Shown piece by piece: positions 43,513 to 51,610 of a DNA stretch of 64,000 bases. Origin of the DNA: Amycolatopsis rifamycinica (lineage in GTDB: Bacteria > Actinomycetota > Actinomycetes > Mycobacteriales > Pseudonocardiaceae); assembly GCF_000695625.1 (NCBI RefSeq), contig NZ_JMQI01000074.1, forward strand, positions 124,001-188,000, given 5' to 3'. The notes under the pieces are model-generated. The model was not told the origin of the DNA and did not search any database. It saw only the letters and a program-made list of their open reading frames with translations. Both the position numbers and the translations under genes were made by a program. The number at the start of each line of letters is the position of its first letter. Positions within the stretch are counted from its first letter, which is position 1.

Positions 43513-44094
43513 CTAGGTGCGACGCAGGCCGTTGACCAGGAGCTTCACCAGGTGACGTGCGTCGTAGCGGGCGGCGGTCCCGGCGCCGGCGCAGAGGCTG
43601 CCGACCCCGCGCATCAGCTCGTAGGCGTCCTGGCCCGGGACGATCTCGCCGGCCGCCGCGGCCGCGTCCAGCAGCTGGGTGCACACCGGGCCGAGGCGTT
43701 CGAGGAAGTAGGTGTGCAGCGGGTCGTAGCAGGGTTCGTCGGACTGCAGCACCGACGCCAGGCCCTGCTTGGTGATGACGAAGTCGACGAACCGGTCGAT
43801 CCACTTCACCAGCGCCCGGTGCGGTCCCGGCTCGCCGGCGAGCAGGGCGGGACCGGCTTCGGCGAGGGCTTCGACCTGCAGCCGGTACACCGCGAGGATC
43901 AGGTCGGCCCGGGTCGGGTAGTGGCGGTAGATGGTCGCCGTGCCCACCCCGGCCCGGGCGGCGATCTCCCGGATCGGCGCTTCGACGCCGGAGGTCACGA
44001 ACACCGCGGCCGCGGCCTCGAGGACGTTCCCGGCGTTGCGCCGCGCGTCGGCGCGCTGCGGCGCTTTGCCTGCCGCCGTCCGGGCTTCGCTCAC
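43513..44094 (-). CDS. TetR/AcrR-family regulator
   Basis: A 193-residue protein. The helix-turn-helix at residues about 20-70 reads GNVLEAAAAVFVTSGVEAPIREIAARAGVGTATIYRHYPTRADLILAVY, followed by a C-terminal TetR_C domain (QSDEPCYDPLHTYFLERLGPVCTQLLDAA). The GTG start overlaps the TGA of the upstream hydrolase gene (GTGA), so translation is coupled and the pair is one operon. The inverted repeat ahead of the hydrolase is its probable operator, giving autoregulation. Confidence 0.9.
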   Translation of the reverse strand: MSEARTAAGKAPQRADARRNAGNVLEAAAAVFVTSGVEAPIREIAARAGVGTATIYRHYPTRADLILAVYRLQVEALAEAGPALLAGEPGPHRALVKWIDRFVDFVITKQGLASVLQSDEPCYDPLHTYFLERLGPVCTQLLDAAAAAGEIVPGQDAYELMRGVGSLCAGAGTAARYDARHLVKLLVNGLRRT

Positions 44095-44828
44095 GACCGC
44101 ATGCTACCGGCCCCCACCGGCTCCCCGACGTCCAGCAGCAGCCCGGCCAGCTCGTCCGGCGCGGTGATCATGCAGTCGTGCCCGGCGGCCAGCTCCCGCA
44201 CGTCCGCGGGTTCGCCGTTCGGCTGCCGCGGGGGCACCGGGCGCCGGTCGAACCCGTCCGGCTTCACGGTGCAGTGGATGTGCGTGCGCGGGATCGCGGC
44301 GGCGGCCGGGTTGTCCAGGGCGACCGGCTCTTCGAGGCACCGGGCCGACTGGTCGGACAGCATGGTCCGCAGCCACGCGATGTCGCCGGGCTCAGTGACG
44401 CCGAACAGGCCGAAGGGCGCGGGCAGCTCGGGCAGCGGCGGGACCCGCCAGCCGGTGCCGAGCATGCTGCGGGGGATCGGCATGACGTCGAACCCGTTCT
44501 CCCCGTGCACCGGCACCATCGCGTCGAGGAACACCAGCCGCGCGATCCGCTCCGGCACCTCGTTGGCCACCGCGGAGATGACCAGGCCGGCGTAGCTGTG
44601 CCCGACCAGGACGACGTCGTGCAGGTCCGCCTCCACCAGCAGCCGCACGACGTCGGCGGTGTGCGTGCGGAGCCCGACCTCGGGGGTCAGCAGGTGCTTC
44701 GTCTCGCCGTAGCCGGTGAGCGTCGGGGTGAACACCGGCCGCCCGCTCGCCGCCAGCCGCGGCACGACCCGCGCCCAGGCCTGCCCGGTGTGCCAGGCGC
44801 CGTGGACCAGCACGTAGGTGATCGACAT
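44091..44828 (-). CDS. Alpha/beta-fold hydrolase
   Basis: A 245-residue cytoplasmic protein: MSITYVLVHGAWHTGQAW (oxyanion HG), nucleophile elbow VLVGHSYAGLV, and a late AAGHDCMITAPDELAGLLLD with the probable catalytic His. The pattern fits the salicylate-esterase/haloalkane-dehalogenase-like RsbQ/EstC group often annotated simply as alpha/beta hydrolase. The ATG start has AAGGAG upstream. It is co-transcribed with the TetR gene and preceded by that regulator's likely operator, so it may degrade the inducer or a toxic ester. Substrate is unknown. Confidence 0.87.
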   Translation of the reverse strand: MSITYVLVHGAWHTGQAWARVVPRLAASGRPVFTPTLTGYGETKHLLTPEVGLRTHTADVVRLLVEADLHDVVLVGHSYAGLVISAVANEVPERIARLVFLDAMVPVHGENGFDVMPIPRSMLGTGWRVPPLPELPAPFGLFGVTEPGDIAWLRTMLSDQSARCLEEPVALDNPAAAAIPRTHIHCTVKPDGFDRRPVPPRQPNGEPADVRELAAGHDCMITAPDELAGLLLDVGEPVGAGSMRS

Positions 44829-44839
44829 GAAGAGCTCCT

Positions 44840-44887
44840 TAAGTGGGACGCTGTCCCGGTTGACCATACGGGACAGCGTCCCACTTA
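44840..44887. promoter_or_regulatory. Large operator: 19-bp perfect inverted repeat
   Basis: TAAGTGGGACGCTGTCCCG (44840-44858) and its exact complement (44869-44887) are separated by 10 bp. Each arm contains the smaller palindrome GGGAC-GCT-GTCCC, so two regulator dimers could bind side by side. It lies immediately before the hydrolase-tetR operon. Confidence 0.8.
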
Positions 44888-44898
44888 GTCGCGACGGG

Positions 44899-45729
44899 TC
44901 AGCCCCCGAAGGCGGCGAGGTGGGCGGCGGCGCAGGAACACGGCAGGCCGAGCGGCACGACGACGCTGCCGGTGATCGTCAGCGGCGGCGTCAGGGGGAT
45001 CGCCCGCACCCGGGCCGAGCGGATCTCAGCCACCTGGTCCGCGGGCAGCACGGTCCAGCTGCGCGGATCCGATCCGACCTCGACGACGGTGTCCCGGGCC
45101 GGTCCCGCCGGGCGCCCCGGGCGCGCCTCGATCCCGGCTTCCCGCAGGACGGCCGCTTCGCCCGCCGGGATCCGCAGCTCGTCACCGGCCAGCTCGCCGA
45201 CGCCGACGGCGGTGCGGCCGGCGGCGGGGTGCCGCGCCGACACGACCGCGAACAACGGCTCCGACCAGGCCGGGAGCACCCGGAGCCCCGGTGCCGCCCG
45301 CACTCCCCTGGCCAGCGCCAGGTCTGCGTCACCCTGCCGCACGGCGTTCAGGCGCGCGGTCAGCGGCAGGTCGACGAGCACGACGTCGAAGCCGGGGGCC
45401 CGCTCGCGCAGTGCGTCGATCCCCCGCTCCAGCCGGGCGGCGAACTGCCCGGTGCCCGTCCCGATGCGCATCACGCCCGCCCGCGCCGAGGCCCGGACCC
45501 GGTCGGCGGCGGCGAGCGCCTCCCGCGCCGTGCCGAGCACGCGCCGCCCGGCGTCGGTGAGCCGGACCCGGCGCGGCGAGCGGTCGAACAGCCGGACGCC
45601 CAGTTCGCGTTCCAGCCGGGCGATCTGCCTGCTGACCGCCGGCTGGGCTATGTGCAGCCGCTCGGCGGCCCGGCCGAAGTGCAGCTCCTCCGCGACCGTG
45701 ACGAAGTACCGCAACGCCCGCAGTTCCAC
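44899..45729 (-). CDS. LysR-family transcriptional regulator
   Basis: A 276-residue protein. The N-terminal winged helix is VELRALRYFVTVAEELHFGRAAERLHIAQPAVSRQIARLERELGVRLFDRSPRRVRLTDAG, followed by a LysR substrate-binding domain (MRIGTGTGQFAARLERGIDALRERAPGFDVVLVD) shorter than usual at the end. GTG start with GGGGAGG upstream. It is divergent from an LLM-class oxidoreductase gene 97 bp away and most likely controls it. The inducer is unknown. Confidence 0.9.
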   Translation of the reverse strand: MELRALRYFVTVAEELHFGRAAERLHIAQPAVSRQIARLERELGVRLFDRSPRRVRLTDAGRRVLGTAREALAAADRVRASARAGVMRIGTGTGQFAARLERGIDALRERAPGFDVVLVDLPLTARLNAVRQGDADLALARGVRAAPGLRVLPAWSEPLFAVVSARHPAAGRTAVGVGELAGDELRIPAGEAAVLREAGIEARPGRPAGPARDTVVEVGSDPRSWTVLPADQVAEIRSARVRAIPLTPPLTITGSVVVPLGLPCSCAAAHLAAFGG

Positions 45730-45825
45730 CGGCCCGCCTCCCCTGCTGCGACGATGCCGCCACGGTATCGCTGCCCGTGCCCTTCGGGGCTGGTTCCCGC
45801 GGGGCGGGACTGGTGCACTCGCCGC

Positions 45826-46668
45826 ATGGATCTCGGACTGCTCGGCGCCCACCTGCGCGACCACCAAGTGACCCCGGACCGGGCCGTCGCCCTCGAACGC
45901 GCCGGCTACGGCACGCTCTGGCTGGACGCCTCGCCCCCGGCCGGGCTGGAGCTCGCCGACGAGCTGCTCGACGCCACCACGCGGCTGGTGGTCGGGACGA
46001 GCGTGGTGAACGCGTGGACCGCCGACGCGGTCACCGTGGCCGCCTCCTACCGGCGGATCGAGGCGCGCCACCCCGGCCGGTTCCTGCTCGGCGTGGGGAT
46101 CGGGCACCGCGAAGTGCACGCGGAATACACGTCCCCGTACCGCACGCTGGTGTCCTATCTGGACGCTCTGGCCCGGGGCGGCGTGCCCGCCGGGCGGATC
46201 GTGCTGGCCGCGCTCGGGCCGCGGATGCTGGGGCTGGCCGGCGAGCGCACCGCCGGGACCGTCCCGGGCATGACCACCGCCGAGCACACCCGGCGGGCCC
46301 GGGCGGCCCTCGGCGCGGGCAAGCTGGTGCTGCCGGGCCACTTCGCCCTGGTCGAACCCGACCCCGGGCGGGCGCGGGCGATCGCCCGGTCCGCGCCACC
46401 CGGAACCGCGCTGGGCGTGACGAACTACGCGCGCAACCTCCGGCGGCTGGGCTACACCGCCGAGGACCTCGCCGACGCCGGCAGTGACCGCCTGATCGAC
46501 GCGCTCGTCGCGCACGGCACCGCGGCCGCCGTCGCCACGGGTCTGGGCGCCCACCTCGACGCGGGCGCCGACCAGGTCGGCGTCCACCCCCTCGGCGACG
46601 ATCCGGTAGCCACCCTGCTGGCGGTCGCCGAAGCCGTGCTCACGCCGGAGCGGCTCGCCACCCGTTGA
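45826..46668 (+). CDS. LLM-class F420-dependent oxidoreductase
   Basis: A 280-residue TIM-barrel flavin/F420 oxidoreductase (luciferase-like monooxygenase superfamily): MDLGLLGAHL, ALERAGYGTLWLDASPP, TTRLVVGTSVVNAWTADAVTVAASYRRIEARHPGRFLLGVGIGH, and C-terminal GADQVGVHPLGDDPVATL. The closest pattern is the mycobacterial/actinobacterial F420-dependent group. The reaction is unknown. It is divergent from the LysR gene and followed directly by an 11-bp stem terminator. Confidence 0.88.
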   Translation: MDLGLLGAHLRDHQVTPDRAVALERAGYGTLWLDASPPAGLELADELLDATTRLVVGTSVVNAWTADAVTVAASYRRIEARHPGRFLLGVGIGHREVHAEYTSPYRTLVSYLDALARGGVPAGRIVLAALGPRMLGLAGERTAGTVPGMTTAEHTRRARAALGAGKLVLPGHFALVEPDPGRARAIARSAPPGTALGVTNYARNLRRLGYTAEDLADAGSDRLIDALVAHGTAAAVATGLGAHLDAGADQVGVHPLGDDPVATLLAVAEAVLTPERLATR

Positions 46669-46670
46669 TC

Positions 46671-46700
46671 GGTGAACCGCCGCCCGGCCGGCGGTTCACC
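46671..46700 (+). terminator. Terminator of the LLM oxidoreductase gene
   Basis: An 11-bp perfect stem (46671-46681 with 46690-46700) starting 3 bp after the stop codon. Confidence 0.75.
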
Positions 46701-46701
46701 A

Positions 46702-46878
46702 CAATCGCCGAAGTCGCTGTCGTTCGCCACGTTCAGCGCCGGCACGGTGGCCGCCGGACTGCTGGCCGCCGTGGGCCGCGGCGAGGTGGACGCCGTTGTC
46801 CACGACGTGCTGCCGGCCACGCTCGCCCTCCGGGCGCTCGAGGCCGGCGCGGTGTCCGGCCGGCTCGTCCCGGCGTGA
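46702..46878 (+). pseudogene. Remnant of a zinc-type/quinone dehydrogenase C terminus
   Basis: After the terminator the plus strand still reads LSFATFSAGTVAAGLLAAVGRGEVDAVVHDVLPATLALRALEAGAVSGRLVPA-stop. This resembles the last 50-60 residues of medium-chain dehydrogenases (pattern VVHDVLP...ALRALEAG...GRLV). No start, cofactor domain or ribosome site precedes it, so it looks like the tail left by a deletion. It ends 2 bp before the converging gene. Confidence 0.4.
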
Positions 46879-46880
46879 CC

Positions 46881-48056
46881 TCAGGTGTACCAGGTCGGCG
46901 TCGGGTACTCGCCGAGCAGGGCGTACGCCCCCACCTCGCGGCGCTTGTAGGGCAGCGGGTCGTGCAGCGAGTGCGTCCGCAGGTTGCGCCAGAACCGGTC
47001 CAGGCCGTACTTCGACGCGCTCGCCCGGGCCCCGGTCAGCTCGAAGATCTTCGTCCCGATCTCCAGGCCGGTGTCCACCGCCCGCTGTTTCGCGGCGGCG
47101 ATGAGCACCGCCACCTCGCCGCGCGCTTCGGGCGTCAGCTCTTCGCGCGGGGCGTGCAGCACGCGGGAGATCGCGGTGCCCGCCTTGTCCACCAGGGCCT
47201 CCGCCGCCCACAGCTTGGCCTGCAGGTCGCCGTAGCCCTCGAGGATGTACCACTCCTCCGACGCGGCCTGCTTGTCGTCGCCGCCGTACGGCCAGGCGCG
47301 GGTGTGCTCGCGCGTGTAGGCGAGCGCGGTCTCCAGCGCGCCCTGCGCGATGCCGAGGTAGAAGTTGGCGAAGACGAGCTGGATGGCCGGGACGTTGAGG
47401 GTGTTGTAGACCAGCGGCCGGAACCGGCGGTCGACGTACCCGGCCGCCGACTCCCACGGCACCCGGACCCCGGAGATCGTCACGCTGCCGGATTCGGTGA
47501 GCCGCTGGCCGATGTTGTCCCAGTCGTCGTGGAAGGTGATGCCCTCCTGCTGCGACGGGACGATCGCGAAGATGTGGTCGTCGGTCCCCTCCAGGACGCC
47601 TTCCAGCACGGTCAGGTCCGAGACCTTGCCCCCGGTCGAGAACGACTTGTGCCCGTGGTAGACCAGCGAATCGCCGTCTTCGGTGATGGTCAGGTCGGCG
47701 TCACGCGGGTTCACCGCGCCGCCGAAGAACAGGTTGCCCGTCGTGTACAGCTCTTCGACCGCCGCCACCTGGGCGTCGGTGGCCACCAGGCGCGCCGCCC
47801 ACGCCCACAGGTAGTGGTAGCCGAGCAGCTGCCCGATCGAGCCGTCGGCCTTGGCGATCTCGCGGATCACCCGGTACGCGGTTTCCCAGGTCTGCCCGCC
47901 ACCGCCGTGCTCGGCCGGGCCGAGGAGGGTGACCAGGCCGTTGTCCTTCAACAGCCGGACTTCCTGGTACGGGGTCTCGCCCCGGCGGTCGCGCTCGACG
48001 GCGTCGACGGCGAGCTTGGCGGCGACTTCGCGCGCGCGTTCGATCCAGTCGGTCAT
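46881..48056 (-). CDS. SfnB/DszC-type acyl-CoA-dehydrogenase-fold flavin monooxygenase
   Basis: A 391-residue protein with the acyl-CoA dehydrogenase fold: N-terminal helical part (LVTLLGPAEHGGGGQTWETAYRVIREIAKADGSIGQLLGYHYLWAW), central beta domain (HGHKSFSTGGKVSDLTVLEGVLEG), and C-terminal bundle ending RRFWRNLRTHSLHDPLPYKRREVGAYALLGEYP, typical of DszC/SfnB-like enzymes that oxygenate sulfur compounds instead of dehydrogenating acyl-CoA. It needs reduced flavin from a separate reductase, which is not in the window. The ATG overlaps the stop of the SfnG gene (ATGA). Last gene of the sulfur-scavenging operon. Confidence 0.85.
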   Translation of the reverse strand: MTDWIERAREVAAKLAVDAVERDRRGETPYQEVRLLKDNGLVTLLGPAEHGGGGQTWETAYRVIREIAKADGSIGQLLGYHYLWAWAARLVATDAQVAAVEELYTTGNLFFGGAVNPRDADLTITEDGDSLVYHGHKSFSTGGKVSDLTVLEGVLEGTDDHIFAIVPSQQEGITFHDDWDNIGQRLTESGSVTISGVRVPWESAAGYVDRRFRPLVYNTLNVPAIQLVFANFYLGIAQGALETALAYTREHTRAWPYGGDDKQAASEEWYILEGYGDLQAKLWAAEALVDKAGTAISRVLHAPREELTPEARGEVAVLIAAAKQRAVDTGLEIGTKIFELTGARASASKYGLDRFWRNLRTHSLHDPLPYKRREVGAYALLGEYPTPTWYT

Positions 48057-49183
48057 GCTCGGCTCCCCACGGGTTCGGGCGTCGCGGCGCTGTGGTCGAT
48101 GTCCTTTTCGAGTTCGCGGACGATCGGCAGGACGTGCTTGCCGAAGTACTCGACGTCCTCCTGGAAGTGCAGGAAACCGAGCAGCAGCAGGCTCGCGCCG
48201 CGGCGCTTGTACTCGATGGCGCGTTCGGCGATCTGTTCCGGGGTGCCGATGAGCCGGGTGCGGAAGCCGTCGTTGTACTGGACGAGGTCGGCGAACTCCG
48301 AATCCGCCCACATGCCCTTCTTGTCCGCCGTGGCGTTGCCGGCCTGCTGCACCGCGGACCGGAACCCCTCCACCGCCGCCACATTGGCCTTGGCGACGAT
48401 TTCGCGCAGCACGTCCCGCGCTTCGGCTTCGGTTTCGCGGGCGATCACGAAACCGTTCAGGCCGAACCGGACCGCGTGGTCGTTTTCGGCGGCGTAGCCG
48501 CGGACCTCGGCCACCTGCTCGCTGAACCCGTCGTAATCCTTGCCGTTGCTGAAGTACCAGTCCGAAACGCGGCCTGCCAGCTTGCGCGCGGCCGTGGAGT
48601 TCCCGCCCTGGAAGATCTCCGGATGCGGACGTCCCTCGCCCGATCGCGGCTTGGGCTTGATGTCGAAATCGTGGATCCGGTAGAAGTCGCCGGAGAACTC
48701 GGCGTGGTCGTTCGTCCACAGTTCCTTGAGCACCCGGATGAACTCCTCGGACCGGCGGTACCGCTCGTCGTGCTCCAGCCAGGGTTCGCCGAGCCCGGTG
48801 AACTCGTCCTTGAACCAGCCGCTGACGACGTTCACCGCGGCGCGGCCGCCGGACAGCTCGTCCGCGCTCGCGATGAACTTCGCCAGCACACCCGGGTGCC
48901 ACAACCCGGGGTGCACGGCCGCGATGACCTTCAGCCGCTGCGTCGCCAGCAGCAGCGCGAGGCTGAAACCGGTCGATTCGTGTTGGTAGGCGGCGCCGTA
49001 ACTGGCGGTGTAGCGCACCTGCGTGAGGGCGTATTCGAACCCGTTGTTCTCGGCGATGACCGCGAGATCCCGGTTGTATTCGTACCCCCAGTCGGTGCGC
49101 TGTTCGATGTCACTGGTGACGAGCCCGCCGCTGACGTTCGGCACCCAATACGCGAATTTCAAAGGTTCGTGGAGCTGGGTCAT
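48053..49183 (-). CDS. sfnG: Dimethyl sulfone monooxygenase-like enzyme (SfnG)
   Basis: A 376-residue LLM-class FMNH2-dependent monooxygenase closely matching SfnG landmarks: LKFAYWVPNVSGGLVTSDIEQRTDWGYEYNRDLAVIAENNGFEYALTQVRYTASYGAAYQHESTGFSLALLLATQRLKVIAAVHPGLWHPGVLAKF and the loop NVVSGWFKDEFTGLGEPW. SfnG oxidises dimethyl sulfone to methanesulfinate in sulfur-starved bacteria. ATG 49183 fits the homology start; an in-frame ATG six codons upstream is possible. It is fifth in an operon with a peptide/nickel-type ABC importer and followed by the SfnB-like gene, which together argue for organosulfur scavenging. Exact sulfone or sulfonate substrate is not certain. Confidence 0.87.
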   Translation of the reverse strand: MTQLHEPLKFAYWVPNVSGGLVTSDIEQRTDWGYEYNRDLAVIAENNGFEYALTQVRYTASYGAAYQHESTGFSLALLLATQRLKVIAAVHPGLWHPGVLAKFIASADELSGGRAAVNVVSGWFKDEFTGLGEPWLEHDERYRRSEEFIRVLKELWTNDHAEFSGDFYRIHDFDIKPKPRSGEGRPHPEIFQGGNSTAARKLAGRVSDWYFSNGKDYDGFSEQVAEVRGYAAENDHAVRFGLNGFVIARETEAEARDVLREIVAKANVAAVEGFRSAVQQAGNATADKKGMWADSEFADLVQYNDGFRTRLIGTPEQIAERAIEYKRRGASLLLLGFLHFQEDVEYFGKHVLPIVRELEKDIDHSAATPEPVGSRA

Positions 49184-49205
49184 GATCGGAGAATGGGGCA
49201 TGGGA

Positions 49206-50783
49206 TCACGGCTCGGCAAAAGCATCCACGTGCTGGGAAACCGCCCGGCGCCCGGGAATCGCCGCCAGCAGTTCTTTCGTGTACTCCGCTTCCGGCCGTT
49301 CCAGGACCCGGGCCGCCGGGCCCAGCTCCACCAAAGCACCGGCGCGCATGACGCCGACGTGGTCGGCGAGCTGCCGGACCACCGCCAGGTCGTGCGAAAT
49401 GAACAGGTACGACAACCCCAGCGACGCCTGCAGGTCCGCCAGCAACGCGAGGATCTGCGCCTGCACCGAGACGTCCAGCGCCGACACCGGTTCGTCGCAC
49501 ACCACCAGGTCCGGCTTCAGCGCCAGCGCCCGCGCGATCGCGACCCGCTGCCGCTGGCCACCGGACAGCTCCGCCGGCTTCCGGCGCGCCACCGACGCCG
49601 GCAGGGCCACCTGGTCCAGCAGCTCGGCCACCCGGGCCCGGCGGTCCGGCAGCCCGAACGCCCGCAGCGGCTCCGCCACCACGTCCTCGATCGAGAACTT
49701 CGGGTTCAGCGACGCGTACGGGTTCTGGTAGACGATCTGCATCCGCCGCCGCAGCCGTCTGAGTTCGCCGCCACCGAGCGACGTGATGTCCCGGCCGCCG
49801 AACGACACCGAGCCCGCCGACGGCGTCTCCAGCCGCAGCACCATGCGGGCCGTCGTCGACTTGCCCGAGCCGGATTCGCCGACCAGCGCCAGGGTCTGCC
49901 CCCGCGGGATGTCGAACGAAACGCCGTCGACCGCGCGGATCCCGCCGTCGAACGTCTTCGCGAGGTCCCGGACCGACACCAGGGGCTCGGCGGCCGGCGC
50001 GGGCGGCCGCACCGCGCTCGACAGGCTGGGGGCCGCCGCGATCAGCTGCCGCGTGTACGGGTGCGCCGGCGCGCTGACGACCGACGAACCCTCTTCGACG
50101 ACCGTTCCCCGCGAGAGCACCACGATCCGCGACGCCCGGTCGGCCGCGACCCCGAGGTCGTGCGTGATGAGCAGGATCGCCGTCCCGGATTCGGCCGCCA
50201 GCCGCGTGAGGTGGTCGAGGATCCGCCGCTGCACGGTGACGTCCAGCGCCGAAGTCGGCTCGTCCGCGATGATCAGCTTCGGGCGCCCGGCCAGCGCGGC
50301 CGCGATCAGCACGCGCTGCCGCAGGCCGCCCGACAGCTGGTGCGGGTACTGCCGCGCCCGCAGCCGCGGCTCGGGCACCCCCGCGCGCTCCAGCAGCTCG
50401 ATCGCCTGCGCCGCCGCCGACCGCCGGTCCGCGAGGCCGTGGATCTTCAGCACCTCCGCCACCTGGTCGCCGACCCGGTGCACGGGGTTCAGCGACACCG
50501 CCGGGTCCTGCGGCACCAGCGCGATCTCGCGCCCGCGCACGCCGCGCCACTGCTTCGGCGAGAGCGAAAGCAGGTCGCGGCCGTCGAAGGTGATCGAGCC
50601 GCCGTCGACGCGGCCGCCGCGCGGGAGCAGCCCGATGGCCGCGTGCGCGGTCGTCGACTTGCCCGAGCCCGATTCGCCGACGACGGCGACCACTTCACCG
50701 GCACCGACGTCGAAGCCGACGTCACGGACGGCCGGGACTCCTCCGTACGATACGGCCAGGTCCGAGATGCGCAGCAGGGTCAT
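49206..50783 (-). CDS. Double ATP-binding ABC importer subunit (Dpp/Opp/Ddp type)
   Basis: A 525-residue fusion of two nucleotide-binding domains, equivalent to DppD and DppF in one chain. The first half has GESGSGKSTTAHAAIGLLP, LVPQDPAVSLNPVHRVGDQV, LSGGLRQRVLIAAAL, LIIADEPTSALDV and LITHDLGVAA. The second half has GESGSGKSTTARMVLRL, IVYQNPYASLNPKFSIEDV, LSGGQRQRVAIARAL, LVVCDEPVSALDV and FISHDLAVV. The start ATG overlaps the permease stop by 4 bases. It energises uptake with the two permeases and the lipoprotein encoded just upstream. The downstream sulfur monooxygenases define the likely cargo as an organosulfur compound. Confidence 0.92.
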   Translation of the reverse strand: MTLLRISDLAVSYGGVPAVRDVGFDVGAGEVVAVVGESGSGKSTTAHAAIGLLPRGGRVDGGSITFDGRDLLSLSPKQWRGVRGREIALVPQDPAVSLNPVHRVGDQVAEVLKIHGLADRRSAAAQAIELLERAGVPEPRLRARQYPHQLSGGLRQRVLIAAALAGRPKLIIADEPTSALDVTVQRRILDHLTRLAAESGTAILLITHDLGVAADRASRIVVLSRGTVVEEGSSVVSAPAHPYTRQLIAAAPSLSSAVRPPAPAAEPLVSVRDLAKTFDGGIRAVDGVSFDIPRGQTLALVGESGSGKSTTARMVLRLETPSAGSVSFGGRDITSLGGGELRRLRRRMQIVYQNPYASLNPKFSIEDVVAEPLRAFGLPDRRARVAELLDQVALPASVARRKPAELSGGQRQRVAIARALALKPDLVVCDEPVSALDVSVQAQILALLADLQASLGLSYLFISHDLAVVRQLADHVGVMRAGALVELGPAARVLERPEAEYTKELLAAIPGRRAVSQHVDAFAEP

Positions 50784-51610
50784 CGGTCTCCTCCGTCCAG
50801 CGCCCGGGACAGCCGGTTCGCGGCGAGCACCACCGCCGCGACCGTCAGGCCCGGGAACGTCGTCATCCACCAGGCCGTGGCCAGGAAGCTGCGCCCGCCC
50901 GCGACGAGCGCGCCCCACTCCGGCGTCGGCGGGGTCGCGCCGAAGCCGAGGAAGCTCAGCGCCGACACCTCGAGCACGGCCGTGCCGAGGGTGAGCGTGG
51001 CCAGTGCGAGCACCGGGCCCGCCGCGTTCGGCAGGACGTGCCGCAGGAGCACCCCCGACCAGCGCACGCCGGAGGCTCGCGCCGCCTCGACGAACACGCC
51101 GTTGCGCACGCGCAGCACCTCCGCGCGCATGACCCGCGCGAAAGACGCCAGGTTCGCGATGCCGACGGCGATCGCGACGTTCGTCGTGCCGAAGCCCAGG
51201 GCCGTGACCAGGGCCAGCGACAGCAGGATCGGCGGGATGGCCAGGAAGACGTCGACGACCCGCATGATCGCCGTGTCCGCCCAGCCGCCGCGGAACCCGG
51301 CGAGCAGGCCGAGCGCCGAGCCCGCGACGAGCGCCACGAGCACGGCGATCGCGGTGGCCCGCAGCGAAAGCGCCGCGCCGTGGATCACCCGCGCGTAGAC
51401 GTCCCGGCCGGTTTCGTCGGTGCCGAACAGGTGCCGCGGCGACGGCCCGTGCAGCCGTTCCGCCGGGACGCCGGCGATCGGGTCGTACCCGGTCAGCAGC
51501 GCCGGCGCGAACGCCGCGAGCAGCACGAAGGCCAGCACCGCCACCGCCAGCACCAGCCCGGGCGGCACTTTCACGTGAAAGTGCCGCCTGGCGAGGGTCA
51601 GGTCAGCCAC
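50780..51610 (-). CDS. ABC importer permease (DppC-like)
   Basis: A 276-residue permease with six membrane helices and the DppC signature: HLFGTDETGRDVYARVIHGAALSLRAT near the N terminus and the EAA loop VEAARASGVRWSGVLLRHVLPNAAGPVL. The GTG start overlaps the preceding permease stop by 8 bases. Its N-terminal tail (RRHFHVKVPP) is encoded by the 28-bp palindrome shared with the PaaX-like gene, so the cytoplasmic N terminus of this subunit appears to carry an inserted element without breaking the frame. Confidence 0.9.
   Translation of the reverse strand: MADLTLARRHFHVKVPPGLVLAVAVLAFVLLAAFAPALLTGYDPIAGVPAERLHGPSPRHLFGTDETGRDVYARVIHGAALSLRATAIAVLVALVAGSALGLLAGFRGGWADTAIMRVVDVFLAIPPILLSLALVTALGFGTTNVAIAVGIANLASFARVMRAEVLRVRNGVFVEAARASGVRWSGVLLRHVLPNAAGPVLALATLTLGTAVLEVSALSFLGFGATPPTPEWGALVAGGRSFLATAWWMTTFPGLTVAAVVLAANRLSRALDGGDR
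51561..51588. repeat. Long palindrome, copy 2 (inside the permease gene)
   Basis: A perfect 28-bp palindrome with the core GCACTTTCACGTGAAAGTGC, identical in its 26 inner bases to the copy at 2348-2373. The common flank CCTGGCGAGG begins at 51587. It encodes the extreme N terminus of the DppC-like permease. Confidence 0.8.
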
